From Bacteroidetes bacterium UBA1952 (GTDB lineage Bacteria > Bacteroidota > Bacteroidia > Chitinophagales > Chitinophagaceae): a stretch of 23,467 bases of DNA. The translations under genes and the position numbers were made by a program. The stretch lies in the NCBI GenBank assembly GCA_002336725.1, contig DDEO01000107.1, positions 1 through 23,467 of the forward strand, given 5' to 3'. Numbering within the stretch: the stretch's first letter is position 1; each line of letters starts with the position of its first letter. The notes under the pieces were generated by a model, which was not told where the DNA came from, made no database searches, and worked only from the letters and a program-made list of their open reading frames with translations. This document shows positions 1 through 6,814 of this stretch, one piece after another.

Positions 1-141
1 AGATGGCGGGCTTGACTTGCAAGCCTGACAACCCGCATTGTGGAGATGGCGACTCAAGGCCGCCATGACGGTTTACGTACGCGGGAAAACCAAGCATACG
101 TAACACATTAAAACGCCTAAGACGCAGGGGCTACCCATCCG

Positions 142-570
142 TCAGACGATTTCCCAGCTTTCAACCGCGCCCGCTACCACCTGAAACATCGGGTGCGGTG
201 TCCATTCGACTACCCGGCTCATCTGGCTGAACCGCTCCGGGTCGCGCACTTCCAGCTTGCCCAGCAGATGGCGGGTTTCATAACCAATTTGCCCGGACGT
301 TACCAGCATCAGATCGGGCTTAAAATCCCAATCAATCTTTTCTTTATCAAAGTTGTAGCCTCGCGCAACAGCCTCTTCATAAATAACTGCCAGATACTGA
401 TTGATTCGGCTCAGTGGATCACTAGTCTCCTTAAAGCGCGTCAGTTGCGGATGATTGCGATAGCCTTTCGTTTTCCCTCCCAACACGTGTTTGGCCAGCA
501 GGGTTTCGCGCCAGAGTGCTACCAGCCCTTTGGCATCTAAATATTGTGGATGGAGCGACCAGATTCTCAT
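142..570 (-). CDS. Pyrimidine dimer DNA glycosylase/endonuclease V family protein
   Basis: A 142-aa protein resembling the bacterial branch of the T4 endonuclease V family (Pyr_excise), which cuts the glycosyl bond at UV-induced pyrimidine dimers and then nicks the strand. Seen: the N-terminus MRIWSLHPQYLDAKGLVALW, a WRE motif at about residues 20-22 that aligns with the YRE of the T4 enzyme, and the conserved-looking HPQLTRF segment. Length is close to that of the T4 enzyme (138 aa). T4 endonuclease V uses the alpha-amino group of Thr2 after Met removal; here residue 2 is Arg, so that chemistry cannot simply be transferred. The gene lies 9 bp downstream of dnaG, in the same reading frame, and has no promoter box of its own, so it is probably co-transcribed with dnaG. 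Stop is TGA. The family call is fairly firm; activity is inferred. Confidence 0.8.
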   Translation of the reverse strand: MRIWSLHPQYLDAKGLVALWRETLLAKHVLGGKTKGYRNHPQLTRFKETSDPLSRINQYLAVIYEEAVARGYNFDKEKIDWDFKPDLMLVTSGQIGYETRHLLGKLEVRDPERFSQMSRVVEWTPHPMFQVVAGAVESWEIV

Positions 571-579
571 AATGATTTT

Positions 580-2526
580 CTATTGAGTTTTCAATATCAC
601 GGTTCCGTGACGATGCATAATTTCCTTTTCTTCTTTCTTGAGTTGCAGATAAGCCGCCTGGATTTCCATAATAACGCGCACATCGTTGCCGGCGGCTTCC
701 AGCTTTTGCAACAGCAGCGCCTCCATCATCTTGAGTTTTTTCAGCTCAAAGTATTGCAGGCAGCTTTCCACTTCCATCGGGATGCGCAACTCGCCCTGCG
801 TCGTCAGGATGCCGAATTTGGCCTCCCAGTTATCGCTTATCATATCGTTGGGATGCAACAAATTAGCTATCTTCTGACGAATAAGCGGGTCGGGATGGTT
901 GATAAAAACATCCGCGCCGGGTGCAGCGCCGGTATCGTGATAACGGGCAAAGTAATCGTCGAAAAGCTGCCGCACCTGCGACGTGGTAATCAGTTCCGGA
1001 TCCACGCGTTCTTCTATGATTTGCGCCGTCGTAAGGCCCTCTTCCGCCACTGCGCTACCGTGCTCCAGCAACACCGAAATCAGCTTCCACTCCTGCGCTT
1101 CTTCGGCGGTTTGCGGTAGCTTTTCGGCGGCGGCGGCATCGGGCGGCGGCGCAGTAATATCCGGAACGGGCTGACTGGTTTGGGCCTGCGCCTTTTTGCG
1201 CTGTTCGCCTTCGGCCCGCTCGCGGATGTGTTTGTTAACCAGCGTGTTCAGTCCTTCCGGATCTACGCCCAGGCCGGCGGCGGCAGTCTTGAGGTAGTGG
1301 TCGCGCAGCGTAAAATCTTCGGGGCGGATAAAACGCGAAATGCTTTGCGCAATTTCGTTGGCCAGTTTGGAGCGCAAAACCGGGTCGTTACCTGCTTCTT
1401 TCAGCCCCGCCTCCAGCCGGAAACCAATAACATCGCGCTTGTTTTCGGCAATGAATTTCCGGAAATGTTCCGACCCTTTTTCCTGCACAAACGAATCCGG
1501 GTCGGCCCCTTCGGGCAATAAAGCCAGTTGCACGTTAAAGCCGCTTTCGAGCGCCATATCCAGCCCGCGCAGCGCCGCCTTGATGCCCGCCGCGTCGCCG
1601 TCGTAGAGGATGGTGATGTTTTTGGTGAGGCGGCCAATGATGCCAAGCTGATCTTCGGTAAGCGAGGTTCCGGAAGAAGCCACCACGTTTTCCACGCCGC
1701 TCTGGTGCAGCGAAATCACATCGGTATAGCCTTCCACGAGCAGGCATTCGTCGGCGCGGCCAATGGCGCTGCGTGCCTGAAACAGTCCGTAGAGCGTGCG
1801 GCTTTTGTTGTACAGCTCGTTTTCCGGCGAGTTGATGTACTTGGGAGCACGATCGTTGCTTTTGAGCAATCGTGCGCCAAAGCCAATGACGCGGCCCGTC
1901 ATGCTCTGAATGGGGAAAATCACCCGACCGCGATAGACATCGTAGTAGCGGCCATCGCGGTTTTTGACCAGCCCCAGCTTTTCCAGGAGTTCCGGCTTGT
2001 AGCCTTTGCCCACGGCAGCATCATAAAAGGCGTGTCCATTTTCCGGGCAATAGCCAAGCCGAAAATCCTCAATTGCTTTGGGGCGCACGCCGCGATGCTT
2101 GAAATAAGAAAGCCCTACGGCCTGCCCTTCTTCGGCTTCCCGGAGCGTTCCGGAAAACCACTGTGCGGCAAATTCGGCCACCACGCGCAGCCCTTCTTCC
2201 TGCTGTTGCTGCGCAATTTGTTCCTGCGAACGCTCGGTTTCTTCTACCTCAATCTTGTAAAAACCGGCCAGCCATTTGATAGCTTCGGGATAGTTGAGCT
2301 TTTCGTGTTCCTGAACAAACGTAACCGCGTTGCCGCCCTTGCCGCAGCCAAAGCATTTAAAAATCCCCCGCGCCGGATTGACGTTAAACGAAGGCGAACG
2401 CTCGTTGTGGAACGGGCAGTTGGCGATATAATTCACCCCGCGCCGCTTGAGCTGCAAAAACTGCCCAATGACTTCTACGATGTCGGTGCGCTGGTTGACG
2501 GCATCTATGGTGGATTGCAGAATCAT
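580..2526 (-). CDS. dnaG: DNA primase DnaG
   Basis: A 648-aa bacterial primase that makes RNA primers for DNA replication at the fork with the replicative helicase. Seen: an N-terminal CHC2 zinc ribbon with Cys37, His40, Cys58 and Cys61; a TOPRIM domain with the catalytic Glu265 in LLVEGYTDV and the metal-binding pair Asp309/Asp311 in LYDGDAAG; then a Gln/Ala/Pro-rich linker (about residues 440-480) and a C-terminal helical region expected to bind the helicase. Length is usual. The longest ORF starts at 2556, but its first ten residues are encoded by a TACCTTTG promoter box (2538-2545), and the family N-terminus MILQSTIDAVNQRTDIVEVI begins at 2526, so that start is chosen. The stop is TAG and is followed after three codons by the ATG of the glycosylase in the same frame. 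Confidence 0.97.
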   Translation of the reverse strand: MILQSTIDAVNQRTDIVEVIGQFLQLKRRGVNYIANCPFHNERSPSFNVNPARGIFKCFGCGKGGNAVTFVQEHEKLNYPEAIKWLAGFYKIEVEETERSQEQIAQQQQEEGLRVVAEFAAQWFSGTLREAEEGQAVGLSYFKHRGVRPKAIEDFRLGYCPENGHAFYDAAVGKGYKPELLEKLGLVKNRDGRYYDVYRGRVIFPIQSMTGRVIGFGARLLKSNDRAPKYINSPENELYNKSRTLYGLFQARSAIGRADECLLVEGYTDVISLHQSGVENVVASSGTSLTEDQLGIIGRLTKNITILYDGDAAGIKAALRGLDMALESGFNVQLALLPEGADPDSFVQEKGSEHFRKFIAENKRDVIGFRLEAGLKEAGNDPVLRSKLANEIAQSISRFIRPEDFTLRDHYLKTAAAGLGVDPEGLNTLVNKHIRERAEGEQRKKAQAQTSQPVPDITAPPPDAAAAEKLPQTAEEAQEWKLISVLLEHGSAVAEEGLTTAQIIEERVDPELITTSQVRQLFDDYFARYHDTGAAPGADVFINHPDPLIRQKIANLLHPNDMISDNWEAKFGILTTQGELRIPMEVESCLQYFELKKLKMMEALLLQKLEAAGNDVRVIMEIQAAYLQLKKEEKEIMHRHGTVILKTQ

Positions 2527-2537
2527 TTCCGGAAAGG

Positions 2538-2545
2538 CAAAGGTA
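2538..2545 (-). promoter_or_regulatory. Bacteroidota -7 box of dnaG
   Basis: On the minus strand this reads TACCTTTG, an exact match to the Bacteroidota sigma-A -7 element TAnnTTTG, followed by CC. Only 11 bp separate it from the ATG at 2526, so the transcript would be nearly leaderless. The -33 partner is weak: an ATTG at 2562-2565 with 16-bp spacing. The box decides the dnaG start. Confidence 0.6.
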
Positions 2546-2595
2546 AAATGGCCCAATGGCTCAATGGCTCAATGTGCTGGCAGGCCTTTAATGCG

Positions 2596-3489
2596 CTAAT
2601 GCGAAGTTGCATTTTCGTTTCCCATCTCCCCTTCCTTCGGAGGGGGCTGGAGGGAGGCTTCTTTCTTATAAATATGCTTCGTTTGATGCACGGGTTTGCC
2701 CACGATTTTGCGCAGCAGATTGCGCACTTCGCGGTCGGCTTTGAGGATTACTTTTTTCAGCGGCTCTTCGGGGCGGCCATAAAAGCTGGTAACGTGGAAA
2801 TAATCTTCCGGCTCGGCGGGGCGTGGTGAGAAATAATAGTTGGACACGCAGCACCGGCTTCCATCGACGGTTACTTTGCTCACCGAGTGAATGGAAGTGC
2901 GGTTGGTAATCATCAGCGCCAGCCGGTTGAACTGCGAAACGATGGTGCGCTGCGGCTTGTCGGGGCCGTGGTCCCAAAGCTCCAGGTTGCCGCCGTTTTC
3001 CGGTTTCCAGTCGGGCGTAACATAATAAAGCAGGTTCAGGACGCGGTAGAGTTTGCGGTCGTTGTCGTGCGAGTTGTCTAAGTGTGGGTTCAGGAAGTTG
3101 TCTTTTCCCATTAGGCTGATGCCACCGGCGTAGAGCAGCTCGTCGGGCTTCATTTCCGGAATGGCGGTGATTTCTTCCACGATTCGCACCACTTCCGGCT
3201 CCTGAAAGGCATAGATAATTTCCTCGAGCAGTGGGTTGTAGAGGTTCATCTGCGCCGCCACTTTTTTGTATTCGCGGATGCTGCGCCGCTCGGCCATCTG
3301 CGCCGGGTCGGGGAAGGCGGCGTGTATTTGGCGGGCAATTTCCTCCGGCAAAAGATCATCCACAAAGCAGGAGCGGATTTGCCCTTCACGGGTAAAATCG
3401 GTGTGCAATCGGGCTTTTTCTGCCGTTAATCGCGCAATAATCATTTGCGCGAGCTGCCGGCGGCTATAGGGTGATTGGGGGGCATCCAT
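2596..3489 (-). CDS. 2OG-Fe(II) oxygenase (prolyl 4-hydroxylase-like)
   Basis: A 297-aa cytoplasmic protein with the jelly-roll iron site of 2-oxoglutarate-dependent dioxygenases (2OG-FeII_Oxy_3 type). Such enzymes hydroxylate a substrate while converting 2-oxoglutarate to succinate and CO2. Seen: His136 and Asp138 in NPHLDNSHD, the distal His201 in SIHSVSKV, and Arg212 eleven residues later, which should bind 2-oxoglutarate. The central strands (VLNLLYYV, GGNLELWD) fit the fold. No signal peptide. The substrate cannot be read from the sequence. The last 20 or so residues (from about Ala278) are encoded by a REP-like repeat (2626-2659) and the bases beside it, so the tail is probably an acquired extension. 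The start at 3489 has a TACCTTTA box 4 bp upstream. Stop TAG, 69 bp before the dnaG start. Confidence 0.85.
   Translation of the reverse strand: MDAPQSPYSRRQLAQMIIARLTAEKARLHTDFTREGQIRSCFVDDLLPEEIARQIHAAFPDPAQMAERRSIREYKKVAAQMNLYNPLLEEIIYAFQEPEVVRIVEEITAIPEMKPDELLYAGGISLMGKDNFLNPHLDNSHDNDRKLYRVLNLLYYVTPDWKPENGGNLELWDHGPDKPQRTIVSQFNRLALMITNRTSIHSVSKVTVDGSRCCVSNYYFSPRPAEPEDYFHVTSFYGRPEEPLKKVILKADREVRNLLRKIVGKPVHQTKHIYKKEASLQPPPKEGEMGNENATSH
2626..2659. repeat. REP-like element, copy 1
   Basis: A purine/pyrimidine-skewed partial palindrome built around CTTCCTTCGGAGGGGG and followed by GGAGGGAGGCT. It aligns along its length with the element at 5001-5030. Similar short GC-rich elements are common between genes in Bacteroidota. 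This copy lies inside the 3' end of the oxygenase gene and encodes the PPPKEG segment of its tail. Confidence 0.6.
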
Positions 3490-3493
3490 GATT

Positions 3494-3501
3494 TAAAGGT
3501 A
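3494..3501 (-). promoter_or_regulatory. Possible -7 box of the 2OG oxygenase gene
   Basis: Reads TACCTTTA on the minus strand, one base off TAnnTTTG and sharing the TACCTT start of the dnaG and ispD boxes. It ends 4 bp before the ATG at 3489, which implies an essentially leaderless mRNA. No clear -33 element was found. Confidence 0.4.
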
Positions 3502-3530
3502 GCGGAAGCGGCGCTTTCGTCGGATTAGGG

Positions 3531-3600
3531 TGCAGGCTGCGCCTGCTTTCATTTATGCAGGCGCAGCCTGCAAAATAGTCTGACATAGGCACAGCCTATG
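3531..3600. repeat. Pair of REP-like hairpins
   Basis: The first hairpin has perfect 16-bp arms, TGCAGGCTGCGCCTGC (3531-3546) and its complement (3557-3572), around a 10-base loop. The second has 7-bp arms, CATAGGC and GCCTATG (3584-3600), around a 3-base loop. They fill the gap between the ispD stop and the oxygenase start. Without a T-run beside them they look more like a REP pair or an mRNA-end stabiliser than a classic terminator, though they could attenuate ispD transcripts. Confidence 0.7.
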
Positions 3601-3612
3601 CCAAACGTTTTT

Positions 3613-4290
3613 CTACGGGCGCAAAATCATCTCTGCCAGAATTAAATCCTCCGGCGTGGTGATCTTGAGGTTGGTTTTTTCGCCGGGGACAAGATGAACG
3701 GCATGGCCGGCGCTTTCCCACACGGTGGCTTCGTCGGTGAAAGAATCCCGGAAATCCTGCGCAAAAGCGGCTTTGATTTTTCCGGAAATAAAAGCCTGCG
3801 GTGTCTGCACCGAGCGCAGCGCCTCGCGGTCCACTGCGCGGCTGCTATTTCCGGAAATCGCGCGGATGCTATCCGTAACCGGAACGACCGGAATGGCGCT
3901 TTCATGCGCGGCGGCTTCGGCAATGCAGCATTGAATCAACTGCGGCGAAACCAGGCAGCGTACGCCGTCATGCACCAGAACAATGGCATTTTCCGGAACC
4001 ACCGCCAGGCCATTGCGCACGCTTTCAAACCGCGAAGCACCGCCCACAACCAGTTCTATATCTATCCTTTCCGGAAAAGCCTGAAGCACGATTTGCGCCT
4101 TGCTGAGGTCGGCGGCGGGCAACACGAGGATGAGGTGAATATCCGGGCGGGCTTGCAGAAAGGCGGCTATCGTATGCGCCAACACTGGTTTTCCAGCCAG
4201 CGGCAGAAATTGTTTGGGGATGGCCGTGCCCATGCGGCTGCCGCTGCCCCCGGCAACGATGACGGCATAGACGGGCAAAGAGGAGTTCAT
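3613..4290 (-). CDS. ispD: 2-C-methyl-D-erythritol 4-phosphate cytidylyltransferase
   Basis: A 225-aa cytosolic enzyme that joins CTP and methylerythritol 4-phosphate to give CDP-methylerythritol, the third step of the non-mevalonate isoprenoid pathway. Seen: the nucleotide-binding N-terminus VIVAGGSGSRMGTAIPKQF with Arg19 and Lys26 at the catalytic positions, LVHDGVRCLV, TDSIRAI, QTPQAF, SFTDEA and the C-terminal KITTPEDL. Length is normal. The longest ORF starts at 4362, but those 24 extra residues overlap the upstream gene and a promoter box at 4301-4308; the family N-terminus starts at 4290. No other MEP-pathway gene is beside it. Stop TAG. Confidence 0.95.
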   Translation of the reverse strand: MNSSLPVYAVIVAGGSGSRMGTAIPKQFLPLAGKPVLAHTIAAFLQARPDIHLILVLPAADLSKAQIVLQAFPERIDIELVVGGASRFESVRNGLAVVPENAIVLVHDGVRCLVSPQLIQCCIAEAAAHESAIPVVPVTDSIRAISGNSSRAVDREALRSVQTPQAFISGKIKAAFAQDFRDSFTDEATVWESAGHAVHLVPGEKTNLKITTPEDLILAEMILRP

Positions 4291-4300
4291 AAAAAGGAGG

Positions 4301-4308
4301 CGAAGGTA
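4301..4308 (-). promoter_or_regulatory. -7 box of ispD
   Basis: Minus strand TACCTTCG followed by CC. The decamer TACCTTCGCC is identical to the one before the HU-SPOR gene at 20241 and differs by one base from the dnaG box. It lies 10 bp before the ispD ATG. No convincing -33 element. Confidence 0.5.
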
Positions 4309-4319
4309 AAGGCAGTATT

Positions 4320-4862
4320 TTATGGACAGTTTTTCCGTTCGTGGTCTAGCCAGGCCTGCCATTTCCGTAAGGCTTGAAGCAGCTTTTGCTCCAGACTGCT
4401 CACTTGCACTTCAAATGACACGGTCTTCTGCCGGGGCCAGGCCGGTTTAATAGGCAGTTCGTCTATGCTATAGAACAAGCCATACACCTCGCTAAAACAG
4501 ATGCCATCATAGACATACTTTTTGTCTTCTTCTTCAAAAGAATAACGGTTGATGGCTTCATCTAACAACTTCTGAACGCCTTCCCAAACAGGTCTGGTTC
4601 CGGAAATAATTTCTTCCGATATGGCTTTAGCGACTGTCAGTGCTGCGCATCTTTTGTCTGGCAAGGGCAGGTTCAGTTCCCGCAGTGTAGCGAAAAAATA
4701 CGCTTCTATTTCCCAGCCGTCCGCACTTTCTGTCAATCCGGCCAGAATGCGGAGTGAGGGAGAATCATAGCCTTGCTACAGGGCTGATAAAGCCATCTCC
4801 GGTAGCTGCCGGATGTGGCGACTGTCTAATACAAACCGGGCAAGCGCAACTGAAAGGTTCAT
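4320..4862 (-). pseudogene. Uncharacterised protein gene interrupted by an amber codon
   Basis: From an ATG at 4860-4862 the frame reads MNLSVALARFVLDSRHIRQL and on through PEMALSAL, then hits TAG (4776-4778, codon 29), then continues QGYDSPSLRILAGL into a 138-aa open stretch ending at 4320. The segment straight after the stop (GYDSPSLRILAGL) looks like conserved coding sequence and lies upstream of the only downstream start, a TTG at 4736. This suggests a full gene of about 180 codons with one CAG or GAG to TAG change. At least seven genes here end in TAG, so amber recoding is unlikely. The remaining protein is acidic and soluble, with conserved-looking stretches (WEIEAYFFATLREL, KKYVYDGICFSEVYGLFYSI). 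I do not recognise a named family. The start abuts a heptamer array. A sequencing error, or use of the TTG as a real start, remains possible. Confidence 0.65.
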
Positions 4863-4867
4863 AACAC

Positions 4868-4993
4868 CTTTCGTCTTTCGTCTTTCGTCTTTTGTCTTTT
4901 GTCTTTAATCTTTCGTCTCTAATCTTTTGTCTTTTGTCTTTTGTCTTTAATCTTTCGTCTTTCGTCTTTTGTCTTTTGTCTTTTGTCTCTCGT
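4868..4993. repeat. 7-bp tandem array, 18 units
   Basis: Eighteen in-phase heptamers without gaps. On the plus strand the units are CTTTCGT, CTTTTGT, CTTTAAT, CTCTAAT and CTCTCGT; on the minus strand they read roughly ACGAAAG or ACAAAAG. All variation falls at three of the seven positions. The array lies between the POT transporter's REP-like tail and the start of the amber-interrupted gene. Units are not separated by spacers, so it is not a CRISPR array. Confidence 0.95.
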
Positions 4994-5000
4994 CTCCCCG

Positions 5001-5030
5001 CTCCCTCGGAGAGGGGCCGGAGGTGAGGCT
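5001..5030. repeat. REP-like element, copy 2
   Basis: CTCCCTCGGAGAGGGG followed by CCGGAGGTGAGGCT; matches the element at 2626-2659 with a few substitutions and small gaps. It sits directly before the POT stop codon on the minus strand and could form a hairpin in the transcript's 3' end. Confidence 0.6.
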
Positions 5031-5031
5031 C

Positions 5032-6582
5032 CTACTTCACATTCCCCATCAACCGCTTCACGAGCGGCGAAAGGGCGATAATCACCACACCGGCAATCAC
5101 GGCATAGATGGCAAACTGCTTGTAGCCTTCGGAATAAACGGCCAGTTTTTCGGCGGCAGTGGCGGTCTCGGAAGGCGAGATGGCTTCGCCAAAAAGGCCG
5201 GCGACATACTGCCCGTAGGCCGAAGCCAGAAACCACATCCCCATCATAAAGCCCTGCAATTTGTGGGGCGCCAGCTTGGTCATCAGCGAAAGGCCAATGG
5301 GCGACAGCGCCAGTTCGCCGAAGGTGAGTACGAAATACGCAAAGGTGAAAATATTGAGCGAGGCCACACCATTGACCGCCGTAAACTGACCGGAGAAAAA
5401 CAGGTAGTAGCCGAGGCCGAGCAGCAAGAAGGCAATGCCGAATTTGACGATGCTGTTAGGCTCCAGCTTCCGCTTGTTGAGGCCCAGCCACAAGAGGCCC
5501 ACGAGCGGCGCAAAGATGATGACGAACAGCGAGTTGGCCGAGTTGTTCACCATATTCGGGTCTATGGGAAGGCCCAAAAGATTTTTGTGGAGATGCTCGG
5601 CGGCATAGAGGCTGAGCGAACCACCTGCCTGCTCGAAAATGGCCCAGAAAACGATAGAGAAAATAATGAACACCAGCGCCGCCACCAGTTTGCCGTTCTC
5701 GGCACGGGTGAGCTTTGTCATTTCATAAATGAGATAAACGATGCTGAACGGGCCGATGATTTTCATAAAAATATCGGTGTAGTGTGTGTTGGAAACCATC
5801 GTGATGATGAGCGGCACCAGCACCAGCGAACCCACATAAACGGCCCACTCCTGCCAACGCTTGTTGCGAAAAACGGCATAGTCAATCGGCGGACGACCAA
5901 TCGGGCCGAGGTTTTTCCGGGAAAAAACGAAGGTTATCAGGCTAATGGCCATCACCACGGCTACGAGGCCAAAGGCCACATTCCAGCGGCTCGCTTCCGG
6001 AATGATGCCGGTTCCGATTTCGCCCTTGCCCACCCCAATCATCAGGATGCCGCCGAGGAAAGCGCCGATATTAATGCCGGAATAAAAAAGGGAAAAACCG
6101 GCATCGCGGCGCGGGTCGTTGGGCGCGTAGAGCTGCCCCACCATCGAGGAGATGTTGGGTTTGAAAAAGCCCGTTCCGATAATCAGAAAGGCAATGCCCA
6201 TGAAGAAAAACTTATGTGGATCGACCGCCAGGATGAGGCTGCCGGTAATCATGAGCAGGCCGCCCCAGAAAAGCGATTTTTGAAAGCCCAGAATCTTATC
6301 GGCAAACATACCGCCGATAAAAGTGAAGGCATACACCCAGGCCTGCGTGGCACCGTATTGCAGGTTGGCCGCGCCTTTGGCCATGCCCAGTTGATACACC
6401 ATAAAAAAGGTGAGCATTCCGCGCATCCCGTAGAAACAGAAACGCTCCCACATCTCGGAGAAGAACAAGGCCCAGAGTTGCTTTGGGTATTTTCCGGAAA
6501 AAGACTGGATATTTTGCAACTGCGCTTCGTGGGCGGCCAGCGCGGCGGGGTCGGTGTATTGAACGTCGGCGGGGTTGGACAT
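5032..6582 (-). CDS. POT-family proton-coupled oligopeptide transporter (first copy)
   Basis: A 516-aa inner-membrane protein of the POT/PTR2 branch of the major facilitator superfamily, importing di- and tripeptides with protons. Seen: the ExxERFxxY signature in SEMWERFCFYGMRG (Glu43, Glu46, Arg47, Tyr51), which couples proton and peptide binding; the PTR2 motif GTGFFKPNISSMVG; a DPRRDAGFSLFYSGINIGA loop; and many hydrophobic segments, about 14 as in other bacterial POT proteins. The start at 6582 fits the family; the first 30 residues are a hydrophilic N-tail. Stop TAG. Downstream come a REP-like element and the heptamer array. A second POT gene lies at 12490-13932; the two look like ordinary family members rather than a recent duplication. 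Confidence 0.93.
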   Translation of the reverse strand: MSNPADVQYTDPAALAAHEAQLQNIQSFSGKYPKQLWALFFSEMWERFCFYGMRGMLTFFMVYQLGMAKGAANLQYGATQAWVYAFTFIGGMFADKILGFQKSLFWGGLLMITGSLILAVDPHKFFFMGIAFLIIGTGFFKPNISSMVGQLYAPNDPRRDAGFSLFYSGINIGAFLGGILMIGVGKGEIGTGIIPEASRWNVAFGLVAVVMAISLITFVFSRKNLGPIGRPPIDYAVFRNKRWQEWAVYVGSLVLVPLIITMVSNTHYTDIFMKIIGPFSIVYLIYEMTKLTRAENGKLVAALVFIIFSIVFWAIFEQAGGSLSLYAAEHLHKNLLGLPIDPNMVNNSANSLFVIIFAPLVGLLWLGLNKRKLEPNSIVKFGIAFLLLGLGYYLFFSGQFTAVNGVASLNIFTFAYFVLTFGELALSPIGLSLMTKLAPHKLQGFMMGMWFLASAYGQYVAGLFGEAISPSETATAAEKLAVYSEGYKQFAIYAVIAGVVIIALSPLVKRLMGNVK

Positions 6583-6635
6583 AAATGGGAGAAGTCTGTT
6601 TTAAGAGTGGGCAACCCAGCACCGGATTGCGGGTT

Positions 6636-6643
6636 TAAATGTA
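6636..6643 (-). promoter_or_regulatory. Possible -7 box of the first POT gene
   Basis: Minus strand TACATTTA, one base from TAnnTTTG, about 53 bp before the ATG. No good -33 element at the expected distance, so this is tentative. Confidence 0.3.
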
Positions 6644-6726
6644 GCGACGGAACGGCTTATGAGCGATAGCAGGCGGCATCTGCCCCCGGAAAACAGCGCC
6701 GATGCCATCGAAAACTTAAGAAAGTA

Positions 6727-6757
6727 TTTGATCCTGTAAAAACTTCGATTAGTTTTG
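6727..6757 (+). promoter_or_regulatory. Bacteroidota promoter of the exopolysaccharide operon
   Basis: TTTG at 6727-6730, exactly 19 bp, then TAGTTTTG at 6750-6757. This matches both parts of the Bacteroidota consensus (TTTG, 19-20 bp, TAnnTTTG) and is the best promoter in the window. Transcription would start at about 6763, which rules out the upstream TTG at 6764 as a useful start and leaves a leader of about 50 bases before the ATG at 6815. Confidence 0.75.
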
Positions 6758-6814
6758 TAACCCTTGATTAAATATAAAGCGTTCCTAACAAATATCCTCC
6801 TGACAGCTTATAAT

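Noticed and set aside
1..141. RNA gene or riboswitch at the left edge
   Set aside because: There is a small GGCTTG/CAAGCC hairpin (9-25) and some repeat-like sequence, but nothing matching a known RNA and the region is cut by the window edge.
1528..2829. 433-codon plus-strand ORF opposite dnaG
   Set aside because: It crosses the dnaG start and a REP-like repeat and has no recognisable motif; dnaG is unmistakable on the other strand.
4776..4778. Amber codon read as an amino acid (recoding)
   Set aside because: TAG ends dnaG, ispD, the oxygenase, a POT gene, the GH26 gene, the L,D-transpeptidase and the polyproline protein here, so it is a normal stop.
4868..4993. Possible CRISPR array
   Set aside because: Units are 7 bp and contiguous with no spacers, and no cas genes are present.
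4969..6669. 566-codon plus-strand ORF opposite the first POT gene
   Set aside because: It mirrors the POT gene; the product is a run of charged, Gly/His-rich residues without domains, while the minus strand shows clear transporter motifs.
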